A stretch of DNA of 54,199 nt from an uncultured Clostridia bacterium. Its GTDB lineage: Bacteria > Bacillota > Clostridia > Saccharofermentanales > Saccharofermentanaceae. This document shows positions 1-7,655 of the stretch, one piece after another; positions within the stretch are counted from its first letter, which is position 1; each line of letters starts with the position of its first letter. Both the position numbers and the translations under genes were made by a program. Below the pieces are notes generated by a model. The model was not told the origin of the DNA. It did not search any database and saw nothing but the letters and a program-made list of their open reading frames with translations. Location of the stretch: the NCBI GenBank assembly GCA_937876985.1, contig CALEFT010000022.1, positions 1-54,199 of the forward strand. Direction: 5' to 3'.

Positions 1-113
1 TATCAGCAGAAGGTTCACCCAGGAAGCCCCGTTTTGATGAACTTCTTGCTGAAATAGGGGTTATCAGCAGAAAGTTCATCCAGGAGACCCTATTATGATG
101 AACTTCTTGCTGA
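1..113. repeat. Two tandem copies of a 52-bp interspersed hairpin repeat
   Basis: Copies lie at 1-52 and 62-113, and a third is at 35331-35382. Each begins TATCAGCAG and ends CTTCTTGCTGA. The outer 15 bases (TCAGCAGAAAGTTCA) and the last 15 (TGAACTTCTTGCTGA) are inverted complements at 13 of 15 positions, so each copy can fold into a hairpin with a roughly 20-nt loop. Copies 2 and 3 also share flanks, GGGGT before and ACTTGA after. No open reading frame is associated. It resembles a REP/MITE-type dispersed element; its function is unknown. Confidence 0.8.
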
Positions 114-127
114 ACTTGATTTTGTTT

Positions 128-216
128 GGAAAGTATTCCTATTTAAGCATTTTGCCAATTTGGGAATCTATAAAAGTATTCCCAAATGACCAATTCTTGT
201 ATTTAGGAATACTTCC
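128..216. repeat. Nested imperfect palindrome
   Basis: An inner stem is formed by TTTGGGAAT (159-167) and ATTCCCAAA (178-186). An outer stem is formed by GGAAAGTATTCCT (128-140) and AGGAATACTTCC (205-216) with one bulge. The whole 89-bp stretch could fold as a long cruciform or RNA hairpin. No gene is visible here. It may be part of a decayed mobile element. Confidence 0.6.
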
Positions 217-224
217 GTTACTTG

Positions 225-279
225 TAGTGCCATCTTAGCACCATCTTAGTGCCGTCTTAGCACCCTCTTAGTGCTCATT
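225..279. repeat. Five-unit 11-bp tandem repeat
   Basis: Five imperfect 11-bp units start at 225, 236, 247, 258 and 269. They alternate between TAGTGC and TAGCAC starts followed by CATCT-like sequence. The alternation makes neighbouring units partly palindromic. The repeat lies between the nested palindrome and the IS remnant in gene-free DNA. Confidence 0.7.
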
Positions 280-341
280 TCACTTTGATACGAGGGTTTG
301 AAGGATAAACTGGATTTTGCAAAAAAATCGGAAAATCCGGC

Positions 342-999
342 GTCTGTCCAACTTTGGGGGTTCACTTCAAAGATGCGGCAGTGAGTCGTTTGAGTTAATA
401 GTCTCAAGGATAAAGTCTAACGAACACTTTAATTCTTGCCTTAACTCAGTCACTGCCACAGTCAGTTGTTCTTTTTCTTCTTTTCTTCCCCGTGAGTTAA
501 GGCATACAATTTTTTTAAGTATTCGGCTTCTACGGTCTTCTTCGATAACTGCTCGCGAAGGAGTTCGTTCTCCTTCTCCAGCTCTTCGATTGTCTTCTTT
601 TTCATTGCCACGGGTTGAAGGCCTTCCTTTCTTTTTGGTAATAACATTATACCCGTTCTGTCTATAGGCTTTAATCCAGTTGAACAACATTCCAGCACTC
701 AAGCCCAAATCGATAGCAACAGAGACTGTAGATTCTCGGGAACAAATAACTCGCTCAATAGCAATACGTTTGAATTCCTCGGAATAGTGTGTATAACCTT
801 TAAGAAAAACATTTAAGCCGTGTTTTGCTGCCAATCTACAAATATGCCGAATTGTACTTTTGTTTACATGGTAGATGTGTGCGATACGCTTGTATCCATA
901 CCCCTGACAATACAAATTGTATATTTCTTTCTTGTCTTCAAATTTAAGTTTCATATTAAAACCCCCAAAGTCTGTCCAACTTTGGGGGTTCACTTCAAA
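342..999 (-). mobile_element. IS3-family (IS150-like) insertion sequence remnant
   Basis: The segment holds a transposase OrfA-like reading frame on the minus strand and a truncated start of OrfB. The 30-bp terminal-like sequence GTCTGTCCAACTTTGGGGGT... is present at both ends (342-371 and 970-999), but as a direct repeat, not the inverted repeat of an intact IS. The sequence next to the right copy (about 960-985) also forms a hairpin of AACCCCCAAAG with CTTTGGGGGTT. Most of OrfB (the DDE integrase) is missing, so the element cannot be autonomous. A deletion between two element copies is one explanation. Confidence 0.7.
462..954 (-). pseudogene. IS3-family transposase OrfA, frameshifted
   Basis: The frame starts at ATG 954 (MKLKFEDKKE) with a helix-turn-helix typical of IS3-family OrfA (KRIAHIYHVNKSTIRHI), followed by a second HTH region around SVAIDLGLSAGMLFNWIKAY. 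After KKKGRPST the frame is lost. The OrfA tail continues in another frame as VAMKKKTIEELEKENELLRE, a leucine-zipper segment, to a stop at 462. An extra C in a CCC run near 610-615 would explain the shift. Beyond an A-rich stretch near 465-475 that resembles the programmed -1 slippage site of IS3 elements, the other frame reads like an OrfB start (VTELRQELK), but it ends at about 367. This is inactive as it stands. Confidence 0.7.
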
Positions 1000-1041
1000 A
1001 CTCGTGGAGTGCCTTTAAGAATTATTATCTTATGAAGACAA

Positions 1042-2235
1042 TTAACTAAACAAACTTAGAAGTACGCCTGCAGCAACTGCAGAACCGATAACTCCAGCTA
1101 CGTTAGGACCCATAGCGTGCATGAGTAGGAAGTTGGATGGATTTGCCTTCTGTCCTTCCTTGTTAGCAACACGTGCAGCCATTGGTACAGCGGATACACC
1201 AGCAGAACCGATGAGTGGATTAATCTTTCCGCCAGAAATGAAGTACATAACCTGACCGATAAGAAGACCACCGATTGTAGAGAATGCGAAAGCGACAAGA
1301 CCAAGACCGATGATCATAAGTGTATCGATCTTGAGGAAGTTTGCTCCTTGTGCTGTAGCACCAACAGTAACACCTAGGAAGATTGTTACGATGTTGCAAA
1401 GAGCGTTCTGTGCTGTATCGCTAAGTCTATCTGTTACACCTGACTCACGGAAAAGGTTACCAAGCATAAGCATTCCGAGAAGTGGTCCAACGGAAGGAAG
1501 AAGAAGTGTGCAGATTGCTGTAACGATTACAGGGAAGCAAATCTTCTCAACCTTAGATACAGGACGAAGCTGTTCCATCTTAATCTTACGCTGCTTCTCT
1601 GTTGTAAGAAGCTTCATAAGTGGTGGCTGAATCATTGGAATCAAAGCCATGTATGAGTATGCAGCGATTGCGATTGCAGGTAGGATGTGTGGAGCAAGCT
1701 TCGTTGTAAGGAAGATTGCTGTAGGACCATCAGCACCACCGATGATAGCAATAGATGCAGCCTCTGCAGCTGTGAAGCCAAGAACAGATGCCATTACGAA
1801 AGCAAAAGAAATACCGAACTGTGCGCCAGCTCCCATGAATAGGGAGGATGGGCGAGAAATAAGTGGTGCGAAGTCAGTCATAGCACCAACAGCCATAAAT
1901 ACTAGGCAAGGGAAAATACCGAGCTTAACACCAAGGTAGATAAAATCAAGAATACCTGGGCTAATAGCAGTAGTCATTCCTTCTTCGATTCCAGTACCTA
2001 ACAATTCCCAGTGAACATGTCCACCAGCAAAAATCTCTGGGTGGTACATATCAGCAAGTGGGAGGTTACTTAGAAGCATACCAAATGCGATTGGCAACAA
2101 AAGAAGTGGCTCGAACTTCTTACCAACAGCTAGATAAATTAGCACGAAGGAAAGAAAGATCATAATTAGGTTGCGCACGTCCATGTTAGCGAATCCTGAT
2201 GACTCCCACAAATTTATCAATGCATCAATAAACAC
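1042..2235 (-). CDS. oadB: Sodium-ion-translocating decarboxylase beta subunit
   Basis: This is the membrane subunit of a biotin-dependent sodium pump (OadB/MmdB/GcdB family). It decarboxylates carboxybiotin and exports Na+ across the cytoplasmic membrane. The 397-aa protein is full length and built of many hydrophobic helices. It carries the family signature IIGGADGPTAIFL near residue 165 and GNLFRESGVTDRL with GVTVGATAQ in the C-terminal half. The start is a GTG with GGGGG about 11 nt upstream. It is the last gene of a four-gene operon, 18 nt behind the biotin carrier gene. Substrate specificity (oxaloacetate, methylmalonyl or glutaconyl) cannot be read from this subunit; the alpha subunit points to oxaloacetate. 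No convincing terminator was seen downstream. Confidence 0.93.
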   Translation of the reverse strand: MFIDALINLWESSGFANMDVRNLIMIFLSFVLIYLAVGKKFEPLLLLPIAFGMLLSNLPLADMYHPEIFAGGHVHWELLGTGIEEGMTTAISPGILDFIYLGVKLGIFPCLVFMAVGAMTDFAPLISRPSSLFMGAGAQFGISFAFVMASVLGFTAAEAASIAIIGGADGPTAIFLTTKLAPHILPAIAIAAYSYMALIPMIQPPLMKLLTTEKQRKIKMEQLRPVSKVEKICFPVIVTAICTLLLPSVGPLLGMLMLGNLFRESGVTDRLSDTAQNALCNIVTIFLGVTVGATAQGANFLKIDTLMIIGLGLVAFAFSTIGGLLIGQVMYFISGGKINPLIGSAGVSAVPMAARVANKEGQKANPSNFLLMHAMGPNVAGVIGSAVAAGVLLSLFS

Positions 2236-2253
2236 TTTACAATTGCCCCCTTC

Positions 2254-2646
2254 TTATGAAATTGTGATGAGCAAGTCGCCTGTGTTTACAGTAGCGCCCT
2301 TGGATGTGATTACCTGTGCAACAGTACCACTGCATGGTGCACAGATGTCGTTCTCCATCTTCATAGCCTCGAGAACAACGAGAACATCACCCTCGTTTAC
2401 CTTTGCGCCAACAGTAGCGTTAACCTTAAGGATTGTACCTGGCATTGGTGCTGTAACGGAAGTTGTTCCAGCAGCTGCTGTAGCAGCAGGTGCCGCAGAA
2501 GCAGCAGGAGCAGCTGGTGCAGCAACAGGTGCCGCAGCAACAGGAGCAGGTGCAGCAGCAACTGCTGTTGTCTTGATAAGATTTGCCTTACCCTTCTCAA
2601 CCTCTACTTCATACTGCTTATCATTAATTGTAACTGTATAAATCAT
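2254..2646 (-). CDS. Biotin carboxyl carrier subunit of the decarboxylase
   Basis: A 130-aa biotin/lipoyl-attachment protein. The N-terminal part (MIYTVTINDKQYEVEVEKG) is typical of decarboxylase biotin carriers. It is followed by an Ala/Pro-rich flexible linker at about residues 28-60 and the biotinyl domain. The biotinylation motif EAMKM places the modified lysine at residue 96. The domain swings carboxybiotin between the alpha-subunit carboxyltransferase and the membrane beta subunit. AAAGGAG lies about 9 nt before the ATG. Here the carrier is a separate protein, as in methylmalonyl-CoA and glutaconyl-CoA decarboxylases, and not fused to alpha as in Klebsiella OadA. Confidence 0.92.
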   Translation of the reverse strand: MIYTVTINDKQYEVEVEKGKANLIKTTAVAAAPAPVAAAPVAAPAAPAASAAPAATAAAGTTSVTAPMPGTILKVNATVGAKVNEGDVLVVLEAMKMENDICAPCSGTVAQVITSKGATVNTGDLLITIS

Positions 2647-2659
2647 ATCTTGTTCTCCT

Positions 2660-3073
2660 TTACTTCTTCTCTACGAGAGTGATTCTCTTAAATACTAACT
2701 CGGAAAGAGGAATTCCAGTGTTGTCACTAACGATTGCCATAATCATAGCTGCTGTCTTCTCGTCGCAGCCCTTAAGCTTAAGTGTTCCAGAAGAGAATTC
2801 TTCCTCTGCACTTGCTTCAACAGTAGTCTCAGCAGGAGCAGCAACAGAAGGAGCGTCCTTCTTAGCGGAGCCCTTTTCGAAAAGGGAAATCACAGCTGAG
2901 AAAATCTTGATAAAGATGCAGATGAGTGCAAGAACGCTGAAAACAACTACGATAGTAAAGAGTGCAACCATAAGAGCTTCAGAAACGCTGTAAACTTTGC
3001 TAGCATCTTCGTTAGCTACTGCAGTAGCGGCTTCGGAGGACAATAACATAATGTTAGATAGTGTCATCTCCAT
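2660..3073 (-). CDS. oadG: OadG-family gamma subunit of the sodium-pump decarboxylase
   Basis: A 137-aa small membrane-anchored subunit. One transmembrane helix lies at about residues 32-60, followed by a charged Ala/Glu-rich linker and a C-terminal cytoplasmic domain. OadG proteins hold alpha and beta together and help metal binding. The start codon overlaps the stop of the alpha gene by one base (TGATG), with AAGGAGG just upstream, so the two are translationally coupled. The C-terminal domain (GTLKLKGCDEKTAAMIMAIV) resembles a conserved domain also found with these operons. It contains one copy of the palindrome CTTTTCGAAAAG (2873-2884) reading LFEK. Confidence 0.82.
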   Translation of the reverse strand: MEMTLSNIMLLSSEAATAVANEDASKVYSVSEALMVALFTIVVVFSVLALICIFIKIFSAVISLFEKGSAKKDAPSVAAPAETTVEASAEEEFSSGTLKLKGCDEKTAAMIMAIVSDNTGIPLSELVFKRITLVEKK

Positions 3074-4455
3074 CAGTCCTCCTTCTTCTCGATTGTGTAG
3101 TTAACAGTATTAGATTCCTTCTCCTCACGAGATGCAAAGAACTTCTCTGCATTTGTAGGGAAAGCGATGTAGGAAAGAACATCCTCTGTGCTTCTAGCTA
3201 CGTCACCAATCTCTGCCTTATATGTATCGAAAGCAGGCTCTAGTGTATCAGCGAAACGACATGTGATAATCTCCTCGTCACCCCAAACCTTCTTAACGAG
3301 CTCTGGGTCAACGTTGCCAGGAGCCTTACCATACTCACCACGGAGGTATGCCTTAACTTCCTTAGATACGTTCTTATATCTCTCGCCAGCAAGTACGTTA
3401 GCTGTTGCCTGTACACCAACCATCTGTGAGATAGGTGTAACAAGTGGTGGATAACCAAGATCCTTACGAACATTTGGAACTTCTGCGAGAACCTCGTCGA
3501 GACGGTCATAGGAATTCTGTGCCTTGAGCTGAGCTACAAGGTTAGAAAGCATTCCACCAGGTACCTGGTAAATAAGAGCGTCTGTCTTTGTTCCCATAAC
3601 ATATGGATCAAGTCCGCCGGACTCGAGGAAGGATGCCTTAACTGGACCAAAGAAATCGTTGATCTCCTTAAGCTTAGCAGAATCAAGGCTAGTCTCGTAG
3701 CCGAGCTGCTCAAGTGCATATTTCATTGTCTCAGTTGCAGGCTGTGCTGTACCGCCAGAGAAGCAGGAAATTGCGCAGTCGATACCGTCGCAGCCAGCTT
3801 CTACAGCCTTAAGATATGTCATTGGTCCAAGACCTGTTGTAGCGTGTGTGTGGAGGAATACTGGAACCTTAACGGAGGACTTGAGAGCCTTGATTAGCTT
3901 ATAAGCCTCGTCTGGACCCATGATACCAGCCATGTCCTTGATGCAGATGGAATTTACGCCCATTGCCTCAAGCTCCTTACCCATCTGTGCATACTTCTCA
4001 AGAGTATGTACTGGGCTTGTTGTGTAGCAGATACAACCCTGTGCATGCTTGCCGCACTTAAGTGTCTCATCAACTGCAACCTCAATGTTGCGGAAGTCGT
4101 TGAGAGCATCGAAGATACGGAAAATATCCATGCCGTTCTCTGCGGACTTTCTAACGAACATTCTTACAACGTCGTCTGGATAATGCTTGTAGCCGAGAAG
4201 GTTCTGTCCACGAAGAAGCATCTGTAGTGGAGTCTTCTTAACTACTGCCTTGATCTTGCGAAGTCTCTCCCATGGATCCTCATCGAGATAGCGTAGGCAG
4301 GAATCAAATGTAGCTCCGCCCCAGCACTCTAGAGAATAGTACCCTGCGTTGTCGAGAGTCTCGAGGATGCCTTCGAAGTCTGAGAAAGGCATACGTGTTG
4401 CGATAAGGGATTGGTTCGCATCACGAAGTACTGTCTCTGTAATGTTAACTTTCAT
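3073..4455 (-). CDS. oadA: Oxaloacetate decarboxylase alpha subunit (carboxyltransferase)
   Basis: The 460-aa carboxyltransferase domain transfers the carboxyl group of oxaloacetate to biotin, giving pyruvate; pyruvate carboxylase subunit B is the close relative. The N-terminus TETVLRDANQSL is the hallmark of the family, with Asp12 the expected metal ligand. ECWGGATFD, the ICIKDMAG segment with the active-site lysine, and the HTH motif (LHTHATTGLGP) are all present. The C-terminal biotin domain of some OadA proteins is absent and is supplied by the separate carrier gene. AAGGAG precedes the ATG. It is the first gene of the operon. The operon would couple oxaloacetate decarboxylation to a sodium gradient, as in citrate, malate or amino-acid fermentation. 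Confidence 0.92.
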   Translation of the reverse strand: MKVNITETVLRDANQSLIATRMPFSDFEGILETLDNAGYYSLECWGGATFDSCLRYLDEDPWERLRKIKAVVKKTPLQMLLRGQNLLGYKHYPDDVVRMFVRKSAENGMDIFRIFDALNDFRNIEVAVDETLKCGKHAQGCICYTTSPVHTLEKYAQMGKELEAMGVNSICIKDMAGIMGPDEAYKLIKALKSSVKVPVFLHTHATTGLGPMTYLKAVEAGCDGIDCAISCFSGGTAQPATETMKYALEQLGYETSLDSAKLKEINDFFGPVKASFLESGGLDPYVMGTKTDALIYQVPGGMLSNLVAQLKAQNSYDRLDEVLAEVPNVRKDLGYPPLVTPISQMVGVQATANVLAGERYKNVSKEVKAYLRGEYGKAPGNVDPELVKKVWGDEEIITCRFADTLEPAFDTYKAEIGDVARSTEDVLSYIAFPTNAEKFFASREEKESNTVNYTIEKKED

Positions 4456-4508
4456 AAAGTCACACTCCTTATATTAAATTTTTGTACTCTATATTTATAA
4501 ATACACCT

Positions 4509-4536
4509 CGTATAGTATAGCAAAATCCTTTGTAAA
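4509..4536 (-). promoter_or_regulatory. Likely promoter of the decarboxylase operon
   Basis: On the minus strand TTTACA (4531-4536) and TATACG (4509-4514) are separated by 16 bp, about 55 bp upstream of the oadA start. The rest of the 4456-4797 intergenic DNA is AT-rich and holds no gene. Confidence 0.45.
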
Positions 4537-4762
4537 TGAAAGTGGAAAACGAAGAAATTTGAATGAAAAATTTGTGCATTTTGAATTGCCTCAGAAGACT
4601 AGCGCATTTCTTTGCGTCGCTTTCGAAAAGCACCGCCTGCGGCATACCTAAAGAAAACATGAGGTTTTTGCGCCGAAAAAGTAATAAATCAAGAATTTTC
4701 CGCAAAAATTTGATATAAAAGTGACATTTTGTATCGCATAATCAAAACTGTAAAAATTAGGG

Positions 4763-4781
4763 GCATGCTTTTCGAGCATGC
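4763..4781 (+). promoter_or_regulatory. Small perfect hairpin just before the alcohol dehydrogenase RBS
   Basis: GCATGCT (4763-4769) and AGCATGC (4775-4781) form a 7-bp stem with a 5-nt TTTCG loop, ending a few bases before the Shine-Dalgarno sequence. It could affect translation of the gene at 4798. GCATG also recurs four times just after that gene. Confidence 0.5.
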
Positions 4782-4797
4782 AGAAAGGAAAGAGAAG

Positions 4798-5979
4798 ATG
4801 GATAATTTTACATTTTATTCTCCAACATATTTTGCTTTTGGAAAGGGACAAGAGCAGGAGGCAGGAAAGCTAGTTAAGAGATTTGGGGGCACGAAGGTTC
4901 TCATTCACTACGGCGGCGGAAGTGTAGTACGCTCCGGACTTTTGGATAGGGTAAAGGCGTCTCTTGAGGCGGAGGCGATTCCATATATCGAGCTTGGGGG
5001 CGTTCAGCCAAACCCACGTTCGGGACTTGTTTACGAAGGAATTCAGATTGCTAGAAGAGAGAAGGTAGACTTCATTCTCGCAGTTGGCGGAGGAAGCACA
5101 ATCGACTCGTCAAAGGCAATTGCGGCAGGCGTTCCATACGACGGAGATTTCTGGGATTTCTACTGTGGAAAGCCAGTTGAGAAGGGAATGGCACTTCCAA
5201 TAGGAACAGTTCTCACAATCGCAGCAGCTGGTTCGGAGGGTTCTCCAGACTCAGTAATCACACGCGAGGATGGACTTCTCAAGAGAGGCGCGTCAGGCGA
5301 GGGTCTACGCCCAGTATTCTCGATTCTTAACCCAGAGCTAACACAGACACTTCCAGCGTACCAGACAGCATGCGGAGTTACTGACATCATGGCTCACTTG
5401 TTAGAGAGATATTTCACAAGAACAGCAAATGTAGAGGCAACAGACAGAATGATTGAGGCACATTTGCTTACAATGATTCACGAGGCACCACTCGTAATCG
5501 CAGATCCAAACAACTACGATGCTAGAGCGAATATCATGTGGGCAGGAATGATGGCCCACAACAATTCTTGCGGAGTTGGTCGTTCACAGGACTGGGCTTC
5601 ACACGGAATTGAGCACGAGCTTTCTGCTCAGTACGATTGCGCACACGGTGCTGGTCTTGCAGTAGTTTTCCCTGCGTGGATGACATACAACTACAAGGAA
5701 GACGTGATGAGATTCGCGCAGCTTGCTACTAGAGTTTGGGGCTGCCAGATGAATTTTGCAAATCCAGAAGAGACTGCACTCGAAGGAATTGCACGTTTTA
5801 AGAGCTTCTTGAAGTCTATCGGAATGCCACTAACTTTTGCAGAGCTTGGTGCTTCCGAGTCCGACATTGAGCTCATGGCACATCGCTGCGCATATGGAAA
5901 CGGCGGCAGCGGCACAGTTGGTGGCTTTGTGTCACTAACTGAGGAAGACATCGCTTCTATTTATCGCTTGATGCTCTGA
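4798..5979 (+). CDS. Iron-containing (YqhD/BDH-type) alcohol dehydrogenase
   Basis: A 393-aa group III, NAD(P)H-dependent alcohol dehydrogenase of the butanol dehydrogenase/YqhD subgroup, a cytoplasmic enzyme that reduces aldehydes in fermentation. The nucleotide-binding glycines are seen as AVGGGSTIDSSKA (about 95-107). The metal ligands expected from YqhD are present: Asp196 and His200 (TDIMAH), His269 (WASHG) and His283 (CAHG), with the same 14-residue spacing between the last two. The ATG at 4798 was chosen because GGAAAGAG lies just upstream; a longer in-frame start at 4729 has no RBS. It is a single-gene unit. Substrate range is not readable from the sequence. Confidence 0.9.
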   Translation: MDNFTFYSPTYFAFGKGQEQEAGKLVKRFGGTKVLIHYGGGSVVRSGLLDRVKASLEAEAIPYIELGGVQPNPRSGLVYEGIQIARREKVDFILAVGGGSTIDSSKAIAAGVPYDGDFWDFYCGKPVEKGMALPIGTVLTIAAAGSEGSPDSVITREDGLLKRGASGEGLRPVFSILNPELTQTLPAYQTACGVTDIMAHLLERYFTRTANVEATDRMIEAHLLTMIHEAPLVIADPNNYDARANIMWAGMMAHNNSCGVGRSQDWASHGIEHELSAQYDCAHGAGLAVVFPAWMTYNYKEDVMRFAQLATRVWGCQMNFANPEETALEGIARFKSFLKSIGMPLTFAELGASESDIELMAHRCAYGNGGSGTVGGFVSLTEEDIASIYRLML

Positions 5980-5980
5980 T

Positions 5981-6036
5981 GAGCATGTGTTCTGACGAGC
6001 ATGCATACAGACAGGCATGCATATTGCAGGCATGCA
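5981..6036. repeat. Four short GCATG-containing tandem units
   Basis: GAGCATG occurs at 5981 and 5997, and AGGCATG at 6013 and 6028, giving a 15-16 bp period directly after the alcohol dehydrogenase stop codon. The same GCATGC word forms the hairpin ahead of that gene. Confidence 0.55.
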
Positions 6037-6105
6037 AAAGGCCCGAACCATACCCATAGTCCAAGCCCTGATAAATCTTATAAGAAGCGATATTTTAATA
6101 TTGTT

Positions 6106-6157
6106 AAAAAGCGTCGAGCTTCATCTCCCGTTTACGCCTAGTCGGGTGACGCTTTTT
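6106..6157. terminator. Stem-loop with AAAAAGCGTC/GACGCTTTTT arms
   Basis: A 10-bp perfect inverted repeat (6106-6115 with 6148-6157) flanks a 32-nt loop that contains a further CCCG/CGGG pairing. A-rich and T-rich arm ends suit a bidirectional terminator or the closing stem of a structured RNA. It lies in a roughly 290-bp gene-free interval (5980-6269). Confidence 0.55.
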
Positions 6158-6212
6158 ATATCTGCCTTATGCGACTTAGCCCTCATTTTGTCGCGAGGTA
6201 GTACCCCAAAGT

Positions 6213-6252
6213 CCACTGGATTGTCCCCTAATCAATCCGGTGGCTTTTTGTT
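6213..6252 (+). terminator. Rho-independent terminator
   Basis: CCACTGGATTG (6214-6224) pairs with CAATCCGGTGG (6234-6244) with one G-T pair, followed by CTTTTTGTTT. It would end plus-strand transcription coming from the alcohol dehydrogenase gene. Confidence 0.75.
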
Positions 6253-6269
6253 TGCCGCTTCTTAGTTAA

Positions 6270-6809
6270 TTAGTGACGGTTACATTCTGTAAGCTCTTCC
6301 AAAAGCTCGCCAAGCGTCAGCTCCTCTAGGTTTGTAGAAACATTATCGTCGCAGAAATAAATCATGAGGGGGCTAGAAATTACGCCACTTTCTGCGTTCG
6401 TGAGAATCACATAGCACTTTCTGTCCTTGCGCTTTGGGTTGCCTGCCGTGTAGTCGGAAAGAACGTCGATTAGAAGCTCGGCAGCACTAATTACGAGTTC
6501 AGCTTGTGCGTTCACCTCGTCGTTCTTCGCGCTTTCTGCACTTGCCTTCTTCGCAGAGTTCATTGCGTCGAAGCAAAGCTTCTTGGCCTCTAGCACAGTC
6601 ATTTCCTGCATTTGTCGTGGAAGGCTCGTATCGTAGAAGTAGTCCAAGACAGGCTCGAAAAGCTTATCCTTGCCCAAAATCTTTGCTTTCTCGATGCTAC
6701 GAACAACGAGCAGTGGAGTATCTTCATTTACTGTTCCACCAGCCAAATCGGCCTTCAAATCCTCGATTAGTTCCTCATAATCAATATATTCACATTCGAA
6801 AGTTGACAT
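6270..6809 (-). CDS. Hypothetical protein, 179 aa
   Basis: The gene is not recognised. It encodes an acidic soluble protein with no signal peptide and no membrane helix, starting MSTFECEYIDYEELIEDL. The middle part (about residues 75-115) is Ala/Glu/Lys-rich and probably helical. The C-terminus looks like alternating strands and helix (RKCYVILTNAESGV, TLGELLEELTE). GGGGGAAG precedes the ATG. The gene is divergent from the S12 operon and convergent with the alcohol dehydrogenase. Codon use matches its neighbours, so it looks native and expressed. Confidence 0.7.
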   Translation of the reverse strand: MSTFECEYIDYEELIEDLKADLAGGTVNEDTPLLVVRSIEKAKILGKDKLFEPVLDYFYDTSLPRQMQEMTVLEAKKLCFDAMNSAKKASAESAKNDEVNAQAELVISAAELLIDVLSDYTAGNPKRKDRKCYVILTNAESGVISSPLMIYFCDDNVSTNLEELTLGELLEELTECNRH

Positions 6810-6901
6810 CTAATCTTCCCCCTATTAATATTTGTTTGCAAATTATTCTACATATTAGTTCATGTGTAGTTGCACCAACATTTTTACACAAAAATTAGGT
6901 G

Positions 6902-6930
6902 TTTACAACTAGCGGTTACGGGTGTAGAAT
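6902..6930 (+). promoter_or_regulatory. Promoter of the rpsL operon
   Basis: TTTACA (6902-6907) and TAGAAT (6925-6930) are separated by exactly 17 bp, followed by a roughly 130-nt leader before rpsL. The leader contains the dispersed motif ATGCTTTTCGA at 7007-7017. No known riboswitch was recognised in it. Confidence 0.7.
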
Positions 6931-7064
6931 AAAGTGCTCTTGTAGGGTTATTGCGCCCTTTTGTGGTGCGAAGAAATCCGTGGAGAGGCTGATTTCTATG
7001 AGGATGATGCTTTTCGAGGGAGCCTGATACAAAGAGAAAATTTCTGAGGAAAGGAGATGTATTG

Positions 7065-7493
7065 ATGCCAACGTTCAATCAATTAGTAAAGTCCGGCAGA
7101 CAGTCCAAGATTTACAAGTCTACTTCACCTGCTTTGCAGTTTGGTCTCAACACACTTCGCAAGAAGGAGACAGATATTTCTTCTCCACAAAAGCGTGGTG
7201 TTTGCACAGTTGTTAAGACAACAACTCCTAAGAAGCCAAACTCTGCTCTTCGTAAGGTTGCTCGTGTACGCTTGACAAATGGCTACGAAGTAACAGCTTA
7301 CATTCCAGGTATTGGACACAATTTGCAGGAGCACTCCGTTGTTCTTATTAGAGGCGGACGTGTTAAGGACCTTCCAGGTGTTCGTTACCATATCGTAAGA
7401 GGAACACTTGATACAGCAGGCGTTGCAAACCGTGCACAGGGTCGTTCCAAGTACGGCGCTAAGAAGCCAAAGGCTGCTAAGGTAAAGAAGTAA
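7065..7493 (+). CDS. rpsL: 30S ribosomal protein S12
   Basis: The 142-aa S12 protein lies at the decoding centre of the small subunit. The sequence begins MPTFNQLVKSGR and carries the conserved TPKKPNSALRKVARVRL and GGRVKDLPGVRYH segments that line the decoding site. Lys in TPKKPNS and in GGRVKDLPG, where streptomycin-resistance substitutions occur in other bacteria, are the usual residues. AAAGGAG precedes the ATG at 7065; an upstream TTG at 7062 is less likely. It is the first gene of the str-type operon. Confidence 0.98.
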   Translation: MPTFNQLVKSGRQSKIYKSTSPALQFGLNTLRKKETDISSPQKRGVCTVVKTTTPKKPNSALRKVARVRLTNGYEVTAYIPGIGHNLQEHSVVLIRGGRVKDLPGVRYHIVRGTLDTAGVANRAQGRSKYGAKKPKAAKVKK

Positions 7494-7655
7494 TCCTTAC
7501 AACAAACAAGAACAGGACATAGTGATCAATACATTGTTCATAGATTTATCTAATCGGACAATTGTATTTTTGACACAACACGGGTCCAAAGACAAACTGA
7601 AACGTGAGTACCTATGGTTTCAGAAAACTGATAATCATTAAAGGAGGGAAGAACA

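Noticed and set aside
1000..1041. Terminator of the decarboxylase operon
   Set aside because: No stem followed by a T-run on the minus strand was found here; termination may occur in the IS remnant.
4469..4851. Small minus-strand genes between the decarboxylase operon and the alcohol dehydrogenase
   Set aside because: They lie in AT-rich promoter DNA, have no RBS and encode Phe/Lys-rich low-information peptides.
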